Under the pieces are notes generated by a model. The model saw only the letters and a list, made by a program, of their open reading frames with translations. It made no database searches and had not been told where the DNA came from. A DNA stretch of 64,000 nt from Bidens hawaiensis (Eukaryota > Streptophyta > Magnoliopsida > Asterales > Asteraceae): assembly GCA_021521415.1 (NCBI GenBank), contig JAIQDT010009139.1, positions 1-64,000 on the forward strand, in the 5' to 3' direction. Both the position numbers and the translations under genes were made by a program. This document shows, piece after piece, positions 22,803 to 35,099 of this stretch. Numbering within the stretch: position 1 is the stretch's first letter; each line of letters begins with the position of its first letter.

Positions 22803-24790
22803 CATCCCCACACTTATCCTTTTTCGTCCCAAAAACGACTTTGCAATGGAATAAGAATAAAAGATTATTTTTACAAAATGCTTTTCGGATTATCTTAGTT
22901 AAGCACAAAGAACACAAAAACTGCGATTGTCGATATTGTTGTTCACTTAAACCCATGCCTCTATACTTACAGGGAAAAATAAGGTGTGACAGTTTTCTTA
23001 GTTCATCTGATTAAAATGGAGCCCACACCTCAAATCTCTGAAGCCGCCTTACCATGCTTCATTATAGTTCTACCGAACTAGACCACCCCAACTTGACTTA
23101 AACCTTAAAATTAGATGATCAAAATTTTGTACATTTGTACAATTTTTAAGCCCATATGTAACAGCTAAGACAATCATGGATATTTTTATCGAACCTAAAC
23201 CTAAATTTAAGTATCAAAGTCTACCAGAATGGCCATTAGATACGATTAAGGTGCAATTAAGTAACTAACTAGCAAATCGTCCCCACTAAATGACATACCC
23301 CAGTTATTAACCAATACCCTAAAGTCCATCACCATAGGTGAGTAGGCATGAATTCATCTGTAGGGCTTACATATGACGTGTACCGTATGGTCCGTTTCTT
23401 AATGTTAATACGCAAGCACGGGGACCCCATATGACTAACAGCGTGTATGTTCAAGTCAGTAGTGAATTTGTACTTTTAAAGCACGTAGTGATCATGTTTA
23501 ATGACTTATGATTTGGCAGATAAACTGCGGGTTTTCTTTTTTTAAGCTTTTTAATATACATAATTCAACTTAGGAATTACGCAAACCCAGATGGTAAACC
23601 TCATACAGACCCATGGTCTCCAAACCCCGGAGCATCCCATCAATACAAGATTTAAGGCTATAAAACCATACGCCTATGCAGTATTAACCACTTAAACTAG
23701 TAGTATTTTTATTTATGTTTATATCACAAGCCATCTAGCATACTCTAACGTTAAGCTATCCAAGCATTGTACAATAACTAATCATATTATAAAATTTCTT
23801 TTGGTGATCAAATCTAACAAAAGGCTTGAGTATGGCCTAATCTTTCATTCCAGTCCTTACACAGGTTTAGCTAAACAAACAAAACCCTGAAGGCATTTCC
23901 TACTAAAAATCAAGCATTTTAAAGGATTCATTAAGTCTACAACCAAACCATCCTTTCATTCTCAAGGCTGAGCCTACCGACACATCCCAAATTAAGTGCG
24001 TTCCTGTTTTTATTATCTTATATTGTATAATAATTTTGAAAAACAACCCCCGATTTTTCTATCATTTTCCATTTCTTTTGCAAAAGTTCTTATTTCAATG
24101 AACATTAAAACTTTTAAAAATTTTCAATTTCTCTCTCATCCCCACACTTGAGGCAAACATTGTCCTCAATGATTAAAATATTAATAAATAAAATATGGAC
24201 GGGGTTAAAATTCTCTTTGACAATTTTAAAAACCGGGCCTAATGTGATGGTTGTAACTAATTATACAGAAATACATTACACTCTTAACACAAAAACTAAT
24301 AAAACAAAGAAGGCTATGATAATGAAATCACCTGATAGAAAATATAACTCTCATGTGAAACTCTCGTGCCCTCAGTGAACTTACCTCTTCAACTCTCAAG
24401 ACGAAATCTACAAACTCTCAAACATGTAGAAGCACTCTTCTCACAAGTGTTAAAAATATAGGCTTTTTAAACCATTTGCAAAACCATTAATTTTAAATTA
24501 CCAGCCGAGATTAATTAAATTCATAACCAAATTTGTTAAACGGGTAAAATGTTAAAAGACCTAACTCACTTTCGTAGGAATCACGATTGCATTTAGCGTA
24601 TGCAACAAGCCCTTTAAACCACTCGGTAGCCCAGGTGGACGAGTATGGTCTCGTGAGGATTTATAGTGAACTACACCCACAAAGTTCAAATACAAAATAT
24701 ACAAGCACTTGAATACAAGGCCGGGTTGCCTCCCGGTTAATGCTAAGTTTTTGTTAAGGTATTCAGCTGGACCGTTACATGATTTGTTGG
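22803..24790 (-). other. Athila internal region without pol
   Basis: Untranslated sequence between the protease remnant and the 3' LTR. Phrases such as 'ccccacacttgaggcaaacattgtcctcaatg' near 24140 are typical of Athila internal regions. No RT (YxDD), RNase H or integrase motif is found in any frame, so a large deletion or a pol-less progenitor is implied. Confidence 0.7.
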
Positions 24791-25842
24791 TTATGGTGGT
24801 CTAATGGAGTGCTTACCTTCCTCCACCTCGTTCTTCTTACTCCTCCAACAAATGGGTATATTATCCAGAACATTCCACCTTGGCCCAAAGCACGTCAACC
24901 GTCTTTGTTCGTTCTCAAATCTCGGTGGCTTCTTCGCATTCTCCTTCTTTGGCGGTTTCTTCTTACTTGTTTTACTACCCCCGTTATTAAGCTCCTTTTC
25001 TCTTGCATACTTGAAATCATCACCTGACGTTGCCACCTCTCCAACATGTATCTCTACCACATTCATCTCCTCCTTTTCTCTTTCCCGCATTGTCCTATCA
25101 AACACAAAACTCTCTTCTTTTCTGGTGTCATCCTCGCTCACATGAGGAAGACACATGTTAGTAGCACTTGACCTAGAAGATTTATTTTCACAAAAATAAT
25201 CAAATGAATTTGAAAAGATATGCAAAACTAACTTACGGTTACCAAATGTCATACACACTGTTCCGTCTCGGCAATTGACTTGAGCATTTGATGTTGCCAA
25301 AAACGGTCTTCCAAATATCACTCGCGGTTCTTCTTCATGTTATACCGGTGTATAATCAAGAACAAGAAAATCTTCAGGATAGTAAAAATCACCAACCTTT
25401 ACTGGAACACCAACCAACTTCCCCCGAGGCTGTCTTCGAGTGAAATAGCTAACACCAAGGTGGCGTCAACTTCTTGTAAAGGCCCGAGGTTAAACCGGTC
25501 ATACACACTACCCGGTAGTACACTTACACTTGAATCATAATCAACTAACGCCTTGGTGGTCTTGAACTCACCAATCTGAATGGGAATAAATGGTGTCCCT
25601 GTTTCAAATTCTTCAACCGCGTCGTTCACCCCATGATCTTCAATGGTGATTGCACTAACGTGTACGTTTTTACCATTTGATGAACTGCTACTCTGATGGC
25701 TCGGATTCTTCAAGGTGTCACTTGCTAGCTTCTTCGGGTCTTTCTTCAAAGTGGCCAACTTTTCAACCAATTGGCTCATCTGTTTGTCTCTTGCTGTGTT
25801 CGCCTTCTCTTGAATCTCCATTCTTCGATTCAAATCTTTCAT
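24791..25842 (-). pseudogene. Athila protease region, inactive
   Basis: Two minus-strand frames (25842-25399 and 25321-24791) cover the retropepsin part. The first has a helical N-part (MKDLNRRMEIQEKANTARDKQ), then GEFKTTKALVDYDSSVSVLP. The second has IFGRPFLATSNAQV, the typical C-terminal half. The active-site triplet expected as D-S/T/L-G appears as DYDSS, so the catalytic glycine is not present. A frameshift near 25420 and a stop near 25340 separate the halves. The tail to 24791 is lysine-rich (KKKPPKKENAKK) and ends without RT. It is non-functional. Confidence 0.85.
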
Positions 25843-25847
25843 TAATG

Positions 25848-27513
25848 TCAGTATTTCAGAAACTTCTGATGAACCTTGACCTTTAGTCGCCCTTTGACCT
25901 TGCTGACCTTGCTGGTAATTCTTCTGGTATCCTTTGTCATACCCCCAAACTCTCTTTTATTGTACCCGCTTTGACTGTTACCCCCATCGTTTCCATATTG
26001 ATGCTGATTTGACTGATATCCTGCTCTTTGGGAAATACCTTGAAAGTTCGGGTTTTTTTGTGTGTTCGGCTTTCCATAACTGAAGTTGGGGTGGTTTCGG
26101 AGGCCCGGGTGATAGGTTTTCAAATTTAAGTTACCATTGTTGTTGTACCTTTTCTCACCCTGAACAAAATTCACCTCCTCTTCTTCCTCTTCCATCACAA
26201 CTCCACAAGTTGCCACAACATGGCCTATTCCACCACAACCCTCACAAACTGAATACGCCTTTCCCGATTTACCTTTCTTTTTCGTACCCACCCCCATCAA
26301 CTGATCTAGCTTTCTTTCTAACCAAGCCATACGATTATCCGACTCTCCACTATCCACGGCTTTCACAACCGCCCTTTTAACCATGAGGTTTGACTGAGCT
26401 TGTCTCTTTGAGCTCATCGCATGCCTCTCTAAATGTTGCCAATCTTCGTTTTCATCATTGGTCAAAAACGACCCATTCGTGGTCGACTGAAGATCACACA
26501 CATCGCCGCTCGATAACCCATCATGAAACGCTTGAATCAACTCCCATAATGCTATCCCATGATGAGGACGGGTCCTTAGTAACCTCTTGAGTCTCGTGAA
26601 AACTTCAAGGAATGTTTCGCCTGATCCTCGCTTAAAATTTCTGATCGAAGTTCGGACTTCGAACGTTCTTTGTGGTGTGTAATACTCGTCCAAAAACTGC
26701 TGAGCCATTTCTTGCCACACGTAAATACTCGCTGATGGTAAAGATAAGAACCACTGCTTCGCTAAATCTTTGAGGCTGAACTGAAAAACCACTAGCTTGA
26801 CTTTATCGGCAATGAAACCTAGACTTGAGATGGTGGCGCAAATAGCATCAAACTCGCTCAAGTGCAGGTATGGCTCTTCTGTTGCCTTCCCATGAAAAGT
26901 AGGCATCGCAGTCAGGTTGCTTTGTCTTACCGAAAATGTTCTTTCTTCTCTAACCGGGATTACAATGGGAAGCGGATTCGTGGCCACTTGTGGAATGAAG
27001 TGACTTTGAACTCCTCGAGCGGGCGGTGGAACAAATGCCTCCGGGACCCCATCGTCAAACTCGTAATCGGGAAATTGCGGCTCGGGAATCTCTTGTCTTC
27101 TTTGGGCTCGGCGGTTTCTCGGTGGTTGAACGGGCTCGGGTGTTCGATTTCCGGGGGGAGGGGGTTGTTGTTGTCTATTATAATATCGACCCCCCTTGAG
27201 CATCCTCCATCTCTTCTTCATCCTCAAACTCATCAAACAACTTCCGCCGATTAGCTATTCTCTCAAATTCAAACTCAACTCGATTATTTGGCGGTTCAAA
27301 CCTTATGGAACGATCATCTCTCATGTGGTACTGTCTTTGAGGTCTCCTGTTTCGGTTTTGGTTGATGTGTTGGTTTAATGGTGGTAAATAATTGAGTGGA
27401 GAGTTTTGTGGAATGTGTTGCGGACCGGGTTGTTCTTGATTAGGTGGTGGGTTAAGATTGTCAGGTTGAAACATCGGTGGGATTGGGTATGGGTTATTCT
27501 CCTGGTGATTCAT
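25848..27513 (-). pseudogene. gag: Athila gag with two frameshifts
   Basis: It starts at the ATG at 27513 (MNHQENNPYPIPPMFQPDN). A proline- and asparagine-rich N-terminus leads to an acidic patch. A first frameshift falls in a homopolymer run near 27190, where the frame passes to the ORF ending at 25848. The capsid part has YLHLSEFDAIC, LKDLAKQWFLSLP, WQEMAQQFLDEYY, GSGETFLEVFTRLK and IQAFHDGL, a standard Athila Gag pattern. A single zinc knuckle, C-EGC-GGIGH-VVATC, lies near 26215. A second frameshift falls near 25945 in another C-run. Both breaks are in mononucleotide runs, so assembly error is possible, but the broken protease suggests true decay. Confidence 0.9.
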
Positions 27514-27769
27514 GTTTTCTTCTTTCGGCCTTGAGGATTCACCGTTTCTTCGATTGGCTCGGTTTCTCTCGCGACTTTCTCAATCTCTGGGTCAAACTGC
27601 AACACCTCCTTATCCCTGTAAAATCTCATATGCATCAACCTAAAAGATTAACTGCACACACCAAACAAGCACACCCCGCGTAAAATCAACGAAGAAAAGA
27701 AAATAAACTAAAATTTAAACTAAATTACGCTAATTTAAACTAAAATAAACTAGCACTAAGCGCGTTGAG

Positions 27770-27787
27770 TCCCCGGAAACGGCGCCA
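27770..27787 (-). other. Athila primer-binding site
   Basis: The minus strand reads TGGCGCCGTTTCCGGGGA three bases inside the LTR. This is nearly the TGGCGCCGTTGCCGGGGA site usual in Athila and related elements, often attributed to tRNA-Asp. Confidence 0.9.
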
Positions 27788-27790
27788 TTT

Positions 27791-29097
27791 TGAAGTAGGC
27801 TGTCACGGTCTACTCAAACAATCAATTTTAAAGACTTAAATACCTATAATAAGTACGGGTAAGTAAGGTCGTCTCCACAGGAACTCAAGGAAAGTGCTAA
27901 TTTAATATTTTATAATTTTAACTTAATTAATTATTTAACTAAGGCGGACAGACGATGTTAAGAGGTTTTTGAAAAGATTAATTAAAACTAAAACGATTAC
28001 TTTTAAGAATTTGTAAACAACATTAATTAAAGGTGTTCATTCTAGGTTTGGGTAATGTGTTCTTTAACTTAATCCCAGATTCACTTGTCTTGATTGCGCA
28101 GTAGTTACTAGACCTAGTAGTTTGATTGTGATGACAAACGTTACCCTAACCGAATTGTTGACACAATTGAACTCGATCTACACAATTACCAATTTATGTT
28201 TTATGACAACTAATTAAGTAACATTAACCGATGATTAGTAGTTCAATGACACAAGAGCCTAACCCTAAGTGTTGATGAACAAAACCAAAGAAGTGATGTA
28301 TTAATTAATAATCGCAAACACAAATTGTTTAAACAACCAAGCAATAATTGAACAAGATAAAAACAATAAATTAAATCAAGTTCTTAACATTAGGCACAAT
28401 GAATCTGGTCTTAAGGAAAATTACACCAAAACCTTACCCTAAAATGAACATGAAAGTTTAGCCAAAAATTGACATAATATCAAAACAACTTATCTTAATG
28501 AACATTTGACTCCAAGACGAATCGGAAGCTTGGGGATGGTGCAAAATCTCCCTAGGATGCCTCTTTAGCTTCTGGAATTAATGGTAGGTCGAATGGGGGT
28601 TTAGATGGGTTTATATAGTGATTAACCCTAATTTTTTTCTGTTTTATGTCACTTCACGTCGCGCGAAGCTGGTTTTACCCTTTCTCCGCGTCGTGCGAAG
28701 TTAAAAAACCTCATATTCATATTTGTCTATCGAGAAACCTGAAATTCATATATTATGGATTCTGTAACTCATTTTCTAGGCCGAGATATGCCCGTTTTAC
28801 TAAAAGACACTTTCCTGATAACCCGTCTTGTTCAGTTTTCGCTTCGGCTTCTGGTTTCTCATCCCAACCTTTCCCCGAATCCTTCTTAACCATCCATATA
28901 TGTTTCCCCATGCTTCCATCTTCTTGAGGTTTGCTTAATCTTCATCTGGATGGCTGTGAGTTAGCTCGTTTAAGCTCCTTAACTTCCAATGTCCTGAAAA
29001 AGACATAGCAATGCTTAAAGTACCAATGTTCATTAATTTATTTACCTAACTAGAACTAATTAATATATATTAATAACTAACTTTTACCCAACCATCA
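27791..29097 (-). repeat. Athila 5' LTR
   Basis: 1,307 bp. It starts TGAAGTAGGCTG and ends CCAACCATCA on plus, with the PBS immediately to its left. It carries a 'ttcacgtcgcgcgaagc' segment at about 28650 where the other LTR has 'gttcgcgtagtgcgaagc', one of the larger differences between the pair. Confidence 0.92.
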
Positions 29098-29102
29098 GAC
29101 CT

Positions 29103-29575
29103 CTTTCAAGTGGAAACTCTTAGTAGGGCTCCCGCTTATTAACATAAATGCTCTTACATAGAGTAAGCAAGCCCAAATCCACTTCAACCATTTGCTCTTA
29201 AAACAAAGGAAATACATGATAGAAAAAAAGATAATCACAATTGAGAGAGTCGTAAGCCTTTGCGAAATCAAGTTTCAATAAAAGAATATTCTAATTTCTA
29301 TGTTTATAATCCTCCACAATATCATTTAGCATAAGAGGCACATCTAGAATTTGTCTCCCCTTAATAAAAGTAGATTGTTTCTCATCAGCAATCCACTTAA
29401 TAACCTCAGACAACCTATTAGCCAATAATTTTGCTATAAAATTATATTGTAAATTTATTAGGCTAATAGGTCTAAATTCTTTCATGATAACTGGGCCAGC
29501 CACTCGTTGAACCCCATGAACAATCAATAAAATAAGTATGAAATGTTCAAGACTAACTAACGAGATCATAAGAGT
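29103..29575 (-). mobile_element. L1-like LINE, RT N-terminal part
   Basis: The minus strand encodes KEFRPISLINLQYNFIAKLLANR and KQSTFIKGRQILD, typical LINE RT fingers. LDFAKAYDSLN (motif A, catalytic Asp) near 29250 and SGSPTKSF next to the insertion follow. The next expected residues (L-RQGDPLSPFLF) appear across the Athila element at 21464-21497 as DLYNGDSLSPFLF. The LINE is cut on its 5' side at about 29575, so endonuclease and ORF1 are missing. Confidence 0.88.
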
Positions 29576-30131
29576 TAATATTTAGTTGGGATATGTATTA
29601 TCTTATTATAACTTTTACTAAGTTATGGCATAGATTATTTTAATATAATTTTTTAAGCTTAACTGAATATTTTAACGATTTGTATTATTTTAATAATATA
29701 ACTAACGGTAATATGAGATTTATGGTGTTTACAAGGCACGGATTTTAGATGGTGATCTTATCTTGAAAAATAATTATGTTAACGAATTAATGTTAACGAA
29801 TTAAAATCTAACCAATTATAAAGATAATAGATTAAAGTTAACGGATTATAAAGCTAGCGAATGAAAGTTTAACAAATTAAAGAGCTAATGAATTAAAATT
29901 AACGTAATGGAAATATAAACAAATTTTTAACGGTTTAACAAATATGGAAGTTAGGTTTTAGATGAAAAAATGATATTATAATTTCTAAAAATCTTATTTA
30001 GTTTAAAATAATTTTATTTTATTTATAATATTTTTTTAATAATTTATTTGTTTTTGAAATATAAGAAAATGGTTTTTAAAATAAATAACAATAATGTTGC
30101 ACTGACCCGGGTTCGAACCTGGGTCAGTTGA

Positions 30132-32085
30132 TATCACACCCCAACCTAAGGCGGAAATGCCGGGACATGATCCGGTTGCTCACAGCTTGAAGATACTATC
30201 ATACATAAAAGATGACAATATCTATTTAATTATTTTATTGAAAATAAATACACACAATATCCAGATAGAACAAACAATTTAAATACATGAATGTAAACTC
30301 AAATAACGGTTATCTCGTTTATATTCTAAGGTCTTGTCTAAGTGTCCAACTTCAATCTTCAAAATAACAAGCAACCTGCATATGCGTAGAAAATGGAGTT
30401 TGTCAACAACACATGTTAAGTGAGATGATCACCAATTTTGACACAACAAATAGTTATATAATAAATTATAAGTGTTAAATGCGCAAACCAATCTATGTGG
30501 TAATAATAAATCAAGCCTTAACAAACCAAAATCAAGTTGTACTAGTGTGCCAATGAATCGTTGCTAAGAGAATCGGGCATTGATTACAATGACTAAAATT
30601 GTCGGTTTACCTTCCCCAAGCGAATCGGGCTCCGGTTACTAAGACGGTCGTATGATCGTACTAATGAGAACCCTATACAAAGGGGATATGTTGGACCTCT
30701 CCGAATGTTGTCAAGTAAACAATTAAATATGTAGTAATTAGCAAATAGCATTCAACTAATATTCACACAATGATTATGTTTGCGAGTTTGTGTGTATATA
30801 TATAGGATAGAAAATATGAGTAAGTACGCATATGTCCCCAAAACGATTGAAAACAGTGGATAAAAAGGGGAAAGATCAAACTCACCTTAGATCAATGATA
30901 AGCGATTAATAAATGCGATTAAACGAGCTATGGAATAAGCGAGTTGTCCACTACAGGTCAAATGTTATGAACAATTCAGAATCTGAGATTTTAGGATATG
31001 ATAATATAAGTAAAAATGAACTTTTTTCTGCTGGAATCAAACCAAACGGACGTTTAGAACTCAAGTTATGTTTGTTTTAAGATTTAAGCGAGCTAGTACT
31101 GACCAGAATCTAAACAGCAATTCGGAAGTTGGTTTTTGGTCAATAGCCTTAAAATTTTGTTACGAGAATAAAATTCTTTTGGACCGAACGTTGAATCCGA
31201 TCAGAAGTATGAGAAAACGTTAAATCAAACTTGTTGACTATTTTGCCTTTTATCGAGTTTTAAAGCGATTGACCAGTCAACACCCTTCAATCTTAGAAAT
31301 TGATTGAAGGTTATTGACTAGGGAATATGTATAAACAATTTCTTAGTTTACAACTTACCCGGAAAGTGAAAGGATCAACCAAGAAGATGAGTCAAAGGTT
31401 GATGTATAAGCAAACACAACCGATAAAGCTTGTTTCTTCAAGAACAATGGCCAAACCGAAGAAGTTTATGAGGATTAAAGATAGGTTATGGCTGAAAATG
31501 ATTAGTTAGGGTTTATAGAAGTTTGTCACATGTATAATATGCCTTGTTTATATAGGAAACACAAAAACGAACTAAATATAGCTAGTTTACTTGTTTAGGA
31601 AACCGAATCAAGTTTTAATGACCAAATCAATATAAAATACAGCCATAAATCAATCTTGAGGAAGAGCTAATGTATGTGAATAAGTATTTAATGTATATTA
31701 GTTTTCTTGGGGCTAAATCACTCGATATAGTCCAAAAATAAGCGATTTGGATGCTAAAAACAAATTAGAAAACAAAATAAGTTATTTAATGAGAAAATCT
31801 AGTAAAATAAGGAACAAAATTTGGCTTGAACACCAAGAAAACAAAATCGGGATCTGTAATATCATTTCTTGGAGTTCCCGAAAATGCAATTTTTAACCGT
31901 TTTAAGCGATTTTAAAGGTTTCTAAGGGCTATTTGGCATGATTGAAAGTCATGAAATTATAAATAAGTTAAACCAAGTTAAATACCAATAAAAATAAGTT
32001 TTAAATAGTTCAAAAGACCTGAATCGCATTCCCGAATCGGTTTAAATTTAAATGAATACAAATACGAAAAATCCGAGATGTTACA
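30132..32085 (-). mobile_element. Solo LTR, 1,954 bp, TSD GTTGA
   Basis: It is the same family as the LTR at 11543 (shared 'caccccaacctaaggcggaaatgccggg'). The left end reads TATCACACCCC, a TG-to-TA change, and the right end is TGTTACA. Perfect flanking duplications GTTGA lie at 30127-30131 and 32086-32090, with no internal region. It landed at the edge of the tRNA-like segment of the older LTR. A 60-codon ORF at 31327 is LTR sequence, not a gene. Confidence 0.92.
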
Positions 32086-32116
32086 GTTGACTACTAGTTT
32101 GATAATTTAACAGAAA

Positions 32117-32119
<3 letters not shown>

Positions 32120-32191
<72 letters not shown>
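32120..32191. repeat. (TA)n microsatellite
   Basis: About 36 uninterrupted TA units, the longest in the window, between the solo LTR and the foldback MULE. Confidence 0.95.
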
Positions 32192-32194
<3 letters not shown>

Positions 32195-32217
32195 TACAAG
32201 TTCATCACTTTCAACAT

Positions 32218-33000
32218 GAGTTAATGGCCATTTTCGTCCCTGTGGTTTGCTGTTTTCGCCATTTCGGTCCAAAGTTTGAAATTTTGTCAATTTCGTCCTC
32301 ACGGTTTTAAAAATTGGCCAATTACGTCCCACCGTCTAACGACATCCAAATATGTCGTTAGTTTCAGGGGTATTTTCGTCTATTACGCATTTTAATAATT
32401 AAAACTTAATTTATATATATTCCTTATACATACATACATATATATATATATAACCTAAAATAATATAAACTCTGTCTCTCTATCTCAACCGGATGTCCGA
32501 CAGCCACCACCAACCTACAACCACTTATGACCACCACTACCACCGCCTATGACCACCGCATCCTATCAGCCCCACCGCGTGTTACCAAGGATCCACTCTC
32601 ATTATCTCAGCCAACAACATGCTTAGATCCACAGTAATATCAACCGCTGGTTGCATTAGACCGTCCGCTAGAGCCATTGGAGCATCTAGGATCTCCGGAG
32701 AAACCACCTGAACCTGCGGATTCACATCCGGTGCGTAAGTTTCAGCGGTCGTGACTGCCGTTGCCGGAGACAGTTGGAATTCAGCCATGGTGGTTCTGGT
32801 GGGGGATTTTTGAGGTTGAGGGAGGGAAAACGGTTATTAGCTTAGAAAGCGTACACTGTACGCCAGATTCATGGTTATATAGCCCAACAAATAGAAACGT
32901 GTTTGGTAGCACGCGGTGGGGCTGATAGGATGTGGTGGTCATAGGCGGTGGTTGTGGTGGTCATAAGTGGTTGTGGGTTGGTGGTGGCTGCCGGACTTCC

Positions 33001-33038
<38 letters not shown>

Positions 33039-33291
33039 ATATTATTTTAGGTTATATATATATATGTGTATGTATGTATGTATAAGGAATATATATAAAT
33101 TAAGTTTTAATTATTAAAATGTGTAATAGACGAAAATACCCCTGAAACTAACAACATATTTGGATGTCGTTAGACGGTGGGACGTAATTGACCAATTTTT
33201 AAAACCGTGAGGACGAAATTGACAAAATTTCAAACTTTGGACTGAAGTGGCGAAAACAGCAAACCACAGGGACGAAAATGGCCATTAACTC
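32218..33291. mobile_element. Foldback MULE (probable Pack-MULE), 1,074 bp
   Basis: Terminal inverted repeats GAGTTAATGGCCATTTTCG... extend ~370 bp on each side (32218-32590 and 32910-33291). They are flanked by a perfect 10-bp duplication CTTTCAACAT (32208-32217, 33292-33301). Size, TIR length and TSD fit Mutator-like elements. Only a ~320-bp core differs from the arms. That core looks like the 5' end of a gene on the minus strand: TATA box, short leader, Kozak-like start. The right arm has a (GA)n run at 33006-33034 where the left has only 'ctctgtctctctat'. No transposase is present. Confidence 0.92.
32582..32788 (-). CDS. Captured gene start in MULE core (68 codons), unrecognised
   Basis: An ATG in strong context (ACCATGGCT) starts a minus-strand frame MAEFQLSPATAVTTAETYAPD... 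of 68 residues. It is rich in Ala, Val and Pro, without hydrophobic span or clear motif, and ends ..IMRVDPW, with the stop supplied by the inverted repeat arm. About 85 bases upstream the minus strand has CTATATAACC (32874-32883), a plausible TATA box, and a CT/CA-rich leader. The order promoter, leader, start codon and sudden stop at the arm suggests capture of the first exon of a host gene. The donor gene is not in the window. Whether it is expressed is unknown. Confidence 0.5.
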   Translation of the reverse strand: MAEFQLSPATAVTTAETYAPDVNPQVQVVSPEILDAPMALADGLMQPAVDITVDLSMLLAEIMRVDPW

Positions 33292-34455
33292 CTTTCAACA
33301 TAAACCCTAGCAATTTAATTCGATCAAATCGTTCCATGTACGAAGAAACTAGTTTGGAGGTTTTGTTTGATTAAAAACTATCAAAAACCATATAATAAGT
33401 TTATCTGAATTGATTAAGGTTTGACGAAGAACAAGAACTCGCGGGAAAATAACTTGAATGAATTGATTAAAGATTACATAGAGTATGTGTATGAACTTTG
33501 ATGTTAGGGACGGGTTTAGAAGCATGTTAGACACCTATTTATAATTACTATTGGAACATATGTTGATTAATTGATGTTAATTGCATTTTGGCCGTTTTCT
33601 GGAAGTTCGTGGTGATTACGAGCGTGTTATTAGATGTTTTAACGCAATTAAAATGTTGATTAAAGTTTGATGTAGAAGTTTAAAGCTGTTGTGCTAATTA
33701 ATTAGGTTAAAGAACGAGATTTGGGGGTGTTTGAAGCCTCGACAATGGTGTTTCCGACCGCCGGAGTCTTTCACCAGAAAAACTGCTGAACAGGGGGGAG
33801 GGGTTTGGCTAAGTTAATATTATAATTTAAATGTATTTTACACATTTAGCCCCTCAACTTTCTTACTTTTATTAAAGCAGAATTTGAATTATATTTACAT
33901 AATCAACCCTAAACTTTCAAATTATATTAAAAACAAAATTTAACTTAACAGTACAATTTACACCCTTAACTTTGAATTGGGATAGAATTTGTATTAATTG
34001 AATAATTTTCAAATTAAGCCTGTATTGTTCGGAAATCGTTTAAATAAGAGCTTTAATCCTCGGAGTTTCATTAATTAATCAAAACAAATAGAAATGAACA
34101 AACGATAAATGTAAATCATTGGGAATATTATATTATTGATAGACAATAAATCAAATACATCGAAATGACCCAACATGTTGGGTTAACGAATACAAATTCA
34201 AATCCAAATACGAATAAAAAAATTGACAAATGCCACAACTTTTCTAGTAAAATCCCTAATTATTGAGGTCGCTAGAACCCTAGAACCATCGTCAGAATCG
34301 GTTGATGAAGCTCAAATGATGATGGTTGGTTGGTAGTGGTGGTGTTCAGCTTGAGTTTTCAGGTAAAAATATGACTTTTCCGGTCAAAAGCGTTTTTCCA
34401 GCGACCTACAAATAACGGCGTTAAGATTCTGTTAGTCGCGAATTGTTGGGAACAA

Positions 34456-35090
34456 TCATGGACAGATTTAGTACGGGTTCCCCGGGTTCACAAGAGCCCA
34501 CTGATTTTCAAATTTTACGTTAAAAGAATACATAAAAAGTATTAGTGAACCCATAAGATTTGAACCCATATCAAAAAGTTTAAGATGGTGTAATGGTGAA
34601 TTCCTTTAAAACTTATCTTTTGAATTTTAAAAGGCCTCAAGTTTAATTCTTTCAAAGGCCCACTTTTTTATTACATATATGTTTTTCTTTTTGTTAATCA
34701 TTCAATGTGCTATTAGTTTAGGTTTTATTTGAATTGTCTCAAGTTCAAGTCTTTCTAAATCCTATTTTAATAACTTTTTTTTTCTTTTTGGTAAACCATT
34801 GTTGTGTATTTAGTTGGGGGTTTTAATAGCTAAAAAAAAGATCATTTTTGCTTCTGATTATTTCCAGACCTATTCACACATCACGCATCCACAACTCATT
34901 TATTGTAATTTTTTTTATTTTCAATGACCTTACATGTTTTTTAACTTAACATATTGTTTTATTATGGTATCATATTATATAATATCCTTCAACAAGGCCT
35001 AGCCGGCCCGAAAAATTTAATGATTGGTTATGTGAAATTTGAATGCCAAAAAAAGGTGAACCCATAGGAAAAAAATCTTGGATTCACCAC
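34456..35090. mobile_element. Non-autonomous DNA element with 9-bp TSD (635 bp)
   Basis: TGGGAACAA at 34447-34455 is repeated at 35091-35099. Inside, the left end (tcatggacagatttagtacgggttcccc) and the complement of the right end (gtggtgaatccaagattttttt...gggttcac) are loosely similar, sharing GGGTTCAC. There is no ORF. A 9-bp duplication favours a Mutator-like origin, but the terminal inverted repeats are weak. Confidence 0.6.
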
Positions 35091-35099
35091 TGGGAACAA

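Larger units (their letters stand above)
21498..29097 (-). mobile_element. Athila-type Ty3/gypsy element lacking pol (7.6 kb)
   Basis: Two LTRs of ~1.3 kb (21498-22802, 27791-29097) begin TGATGGTTGGG and end TTCA or GTCA on the minus strand. The PBS is beside the right LTR and a purine tract beside the left, so the element is on the minus strand. The flanks GATCT (21493-21497) and GACCT (29098-29102) are a TSD with one mismatch. It encodes gag and a damaged protease only. About 2 kb between protease and 3' LTR carries no RT, RNase H or integrase, so it is non-autonomous. The LTRs differ at numerous positions, so the insertion is not recent. It lies in the RT gene of a LINE. Confidence 0.93.
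29580..34240 (-). mobile_element. Old gypsy LTR fragment, host of later insertions
   Basis: Segments left and right of the inner insertions match the LTR at 39479-43272 in order. 'gttgggatatgtattatcttattataacttttact' (29585) matches 40249, the tRNA-like string at 30103 matches 40962, and the 'ccgccgga...aggggtttggctaa' stretch (33760) matches 42725. The first ~770 bases are missing and the right end is indistinct. It holds the solo LTR 30132-32085 and the MULE 32218-33291. There is no coding content of its own. A run of 'ttaacgaattaa' motifs lies at 29775-29910. Confidence 0.65.

Noticed and set aside
24804..25145. 113-codon plus-strand frame and other plus frames over 24779-27254
   Set aside because: They are shadows of the Athila gag and protease on the minus strand, which carry the recognisable motifs.
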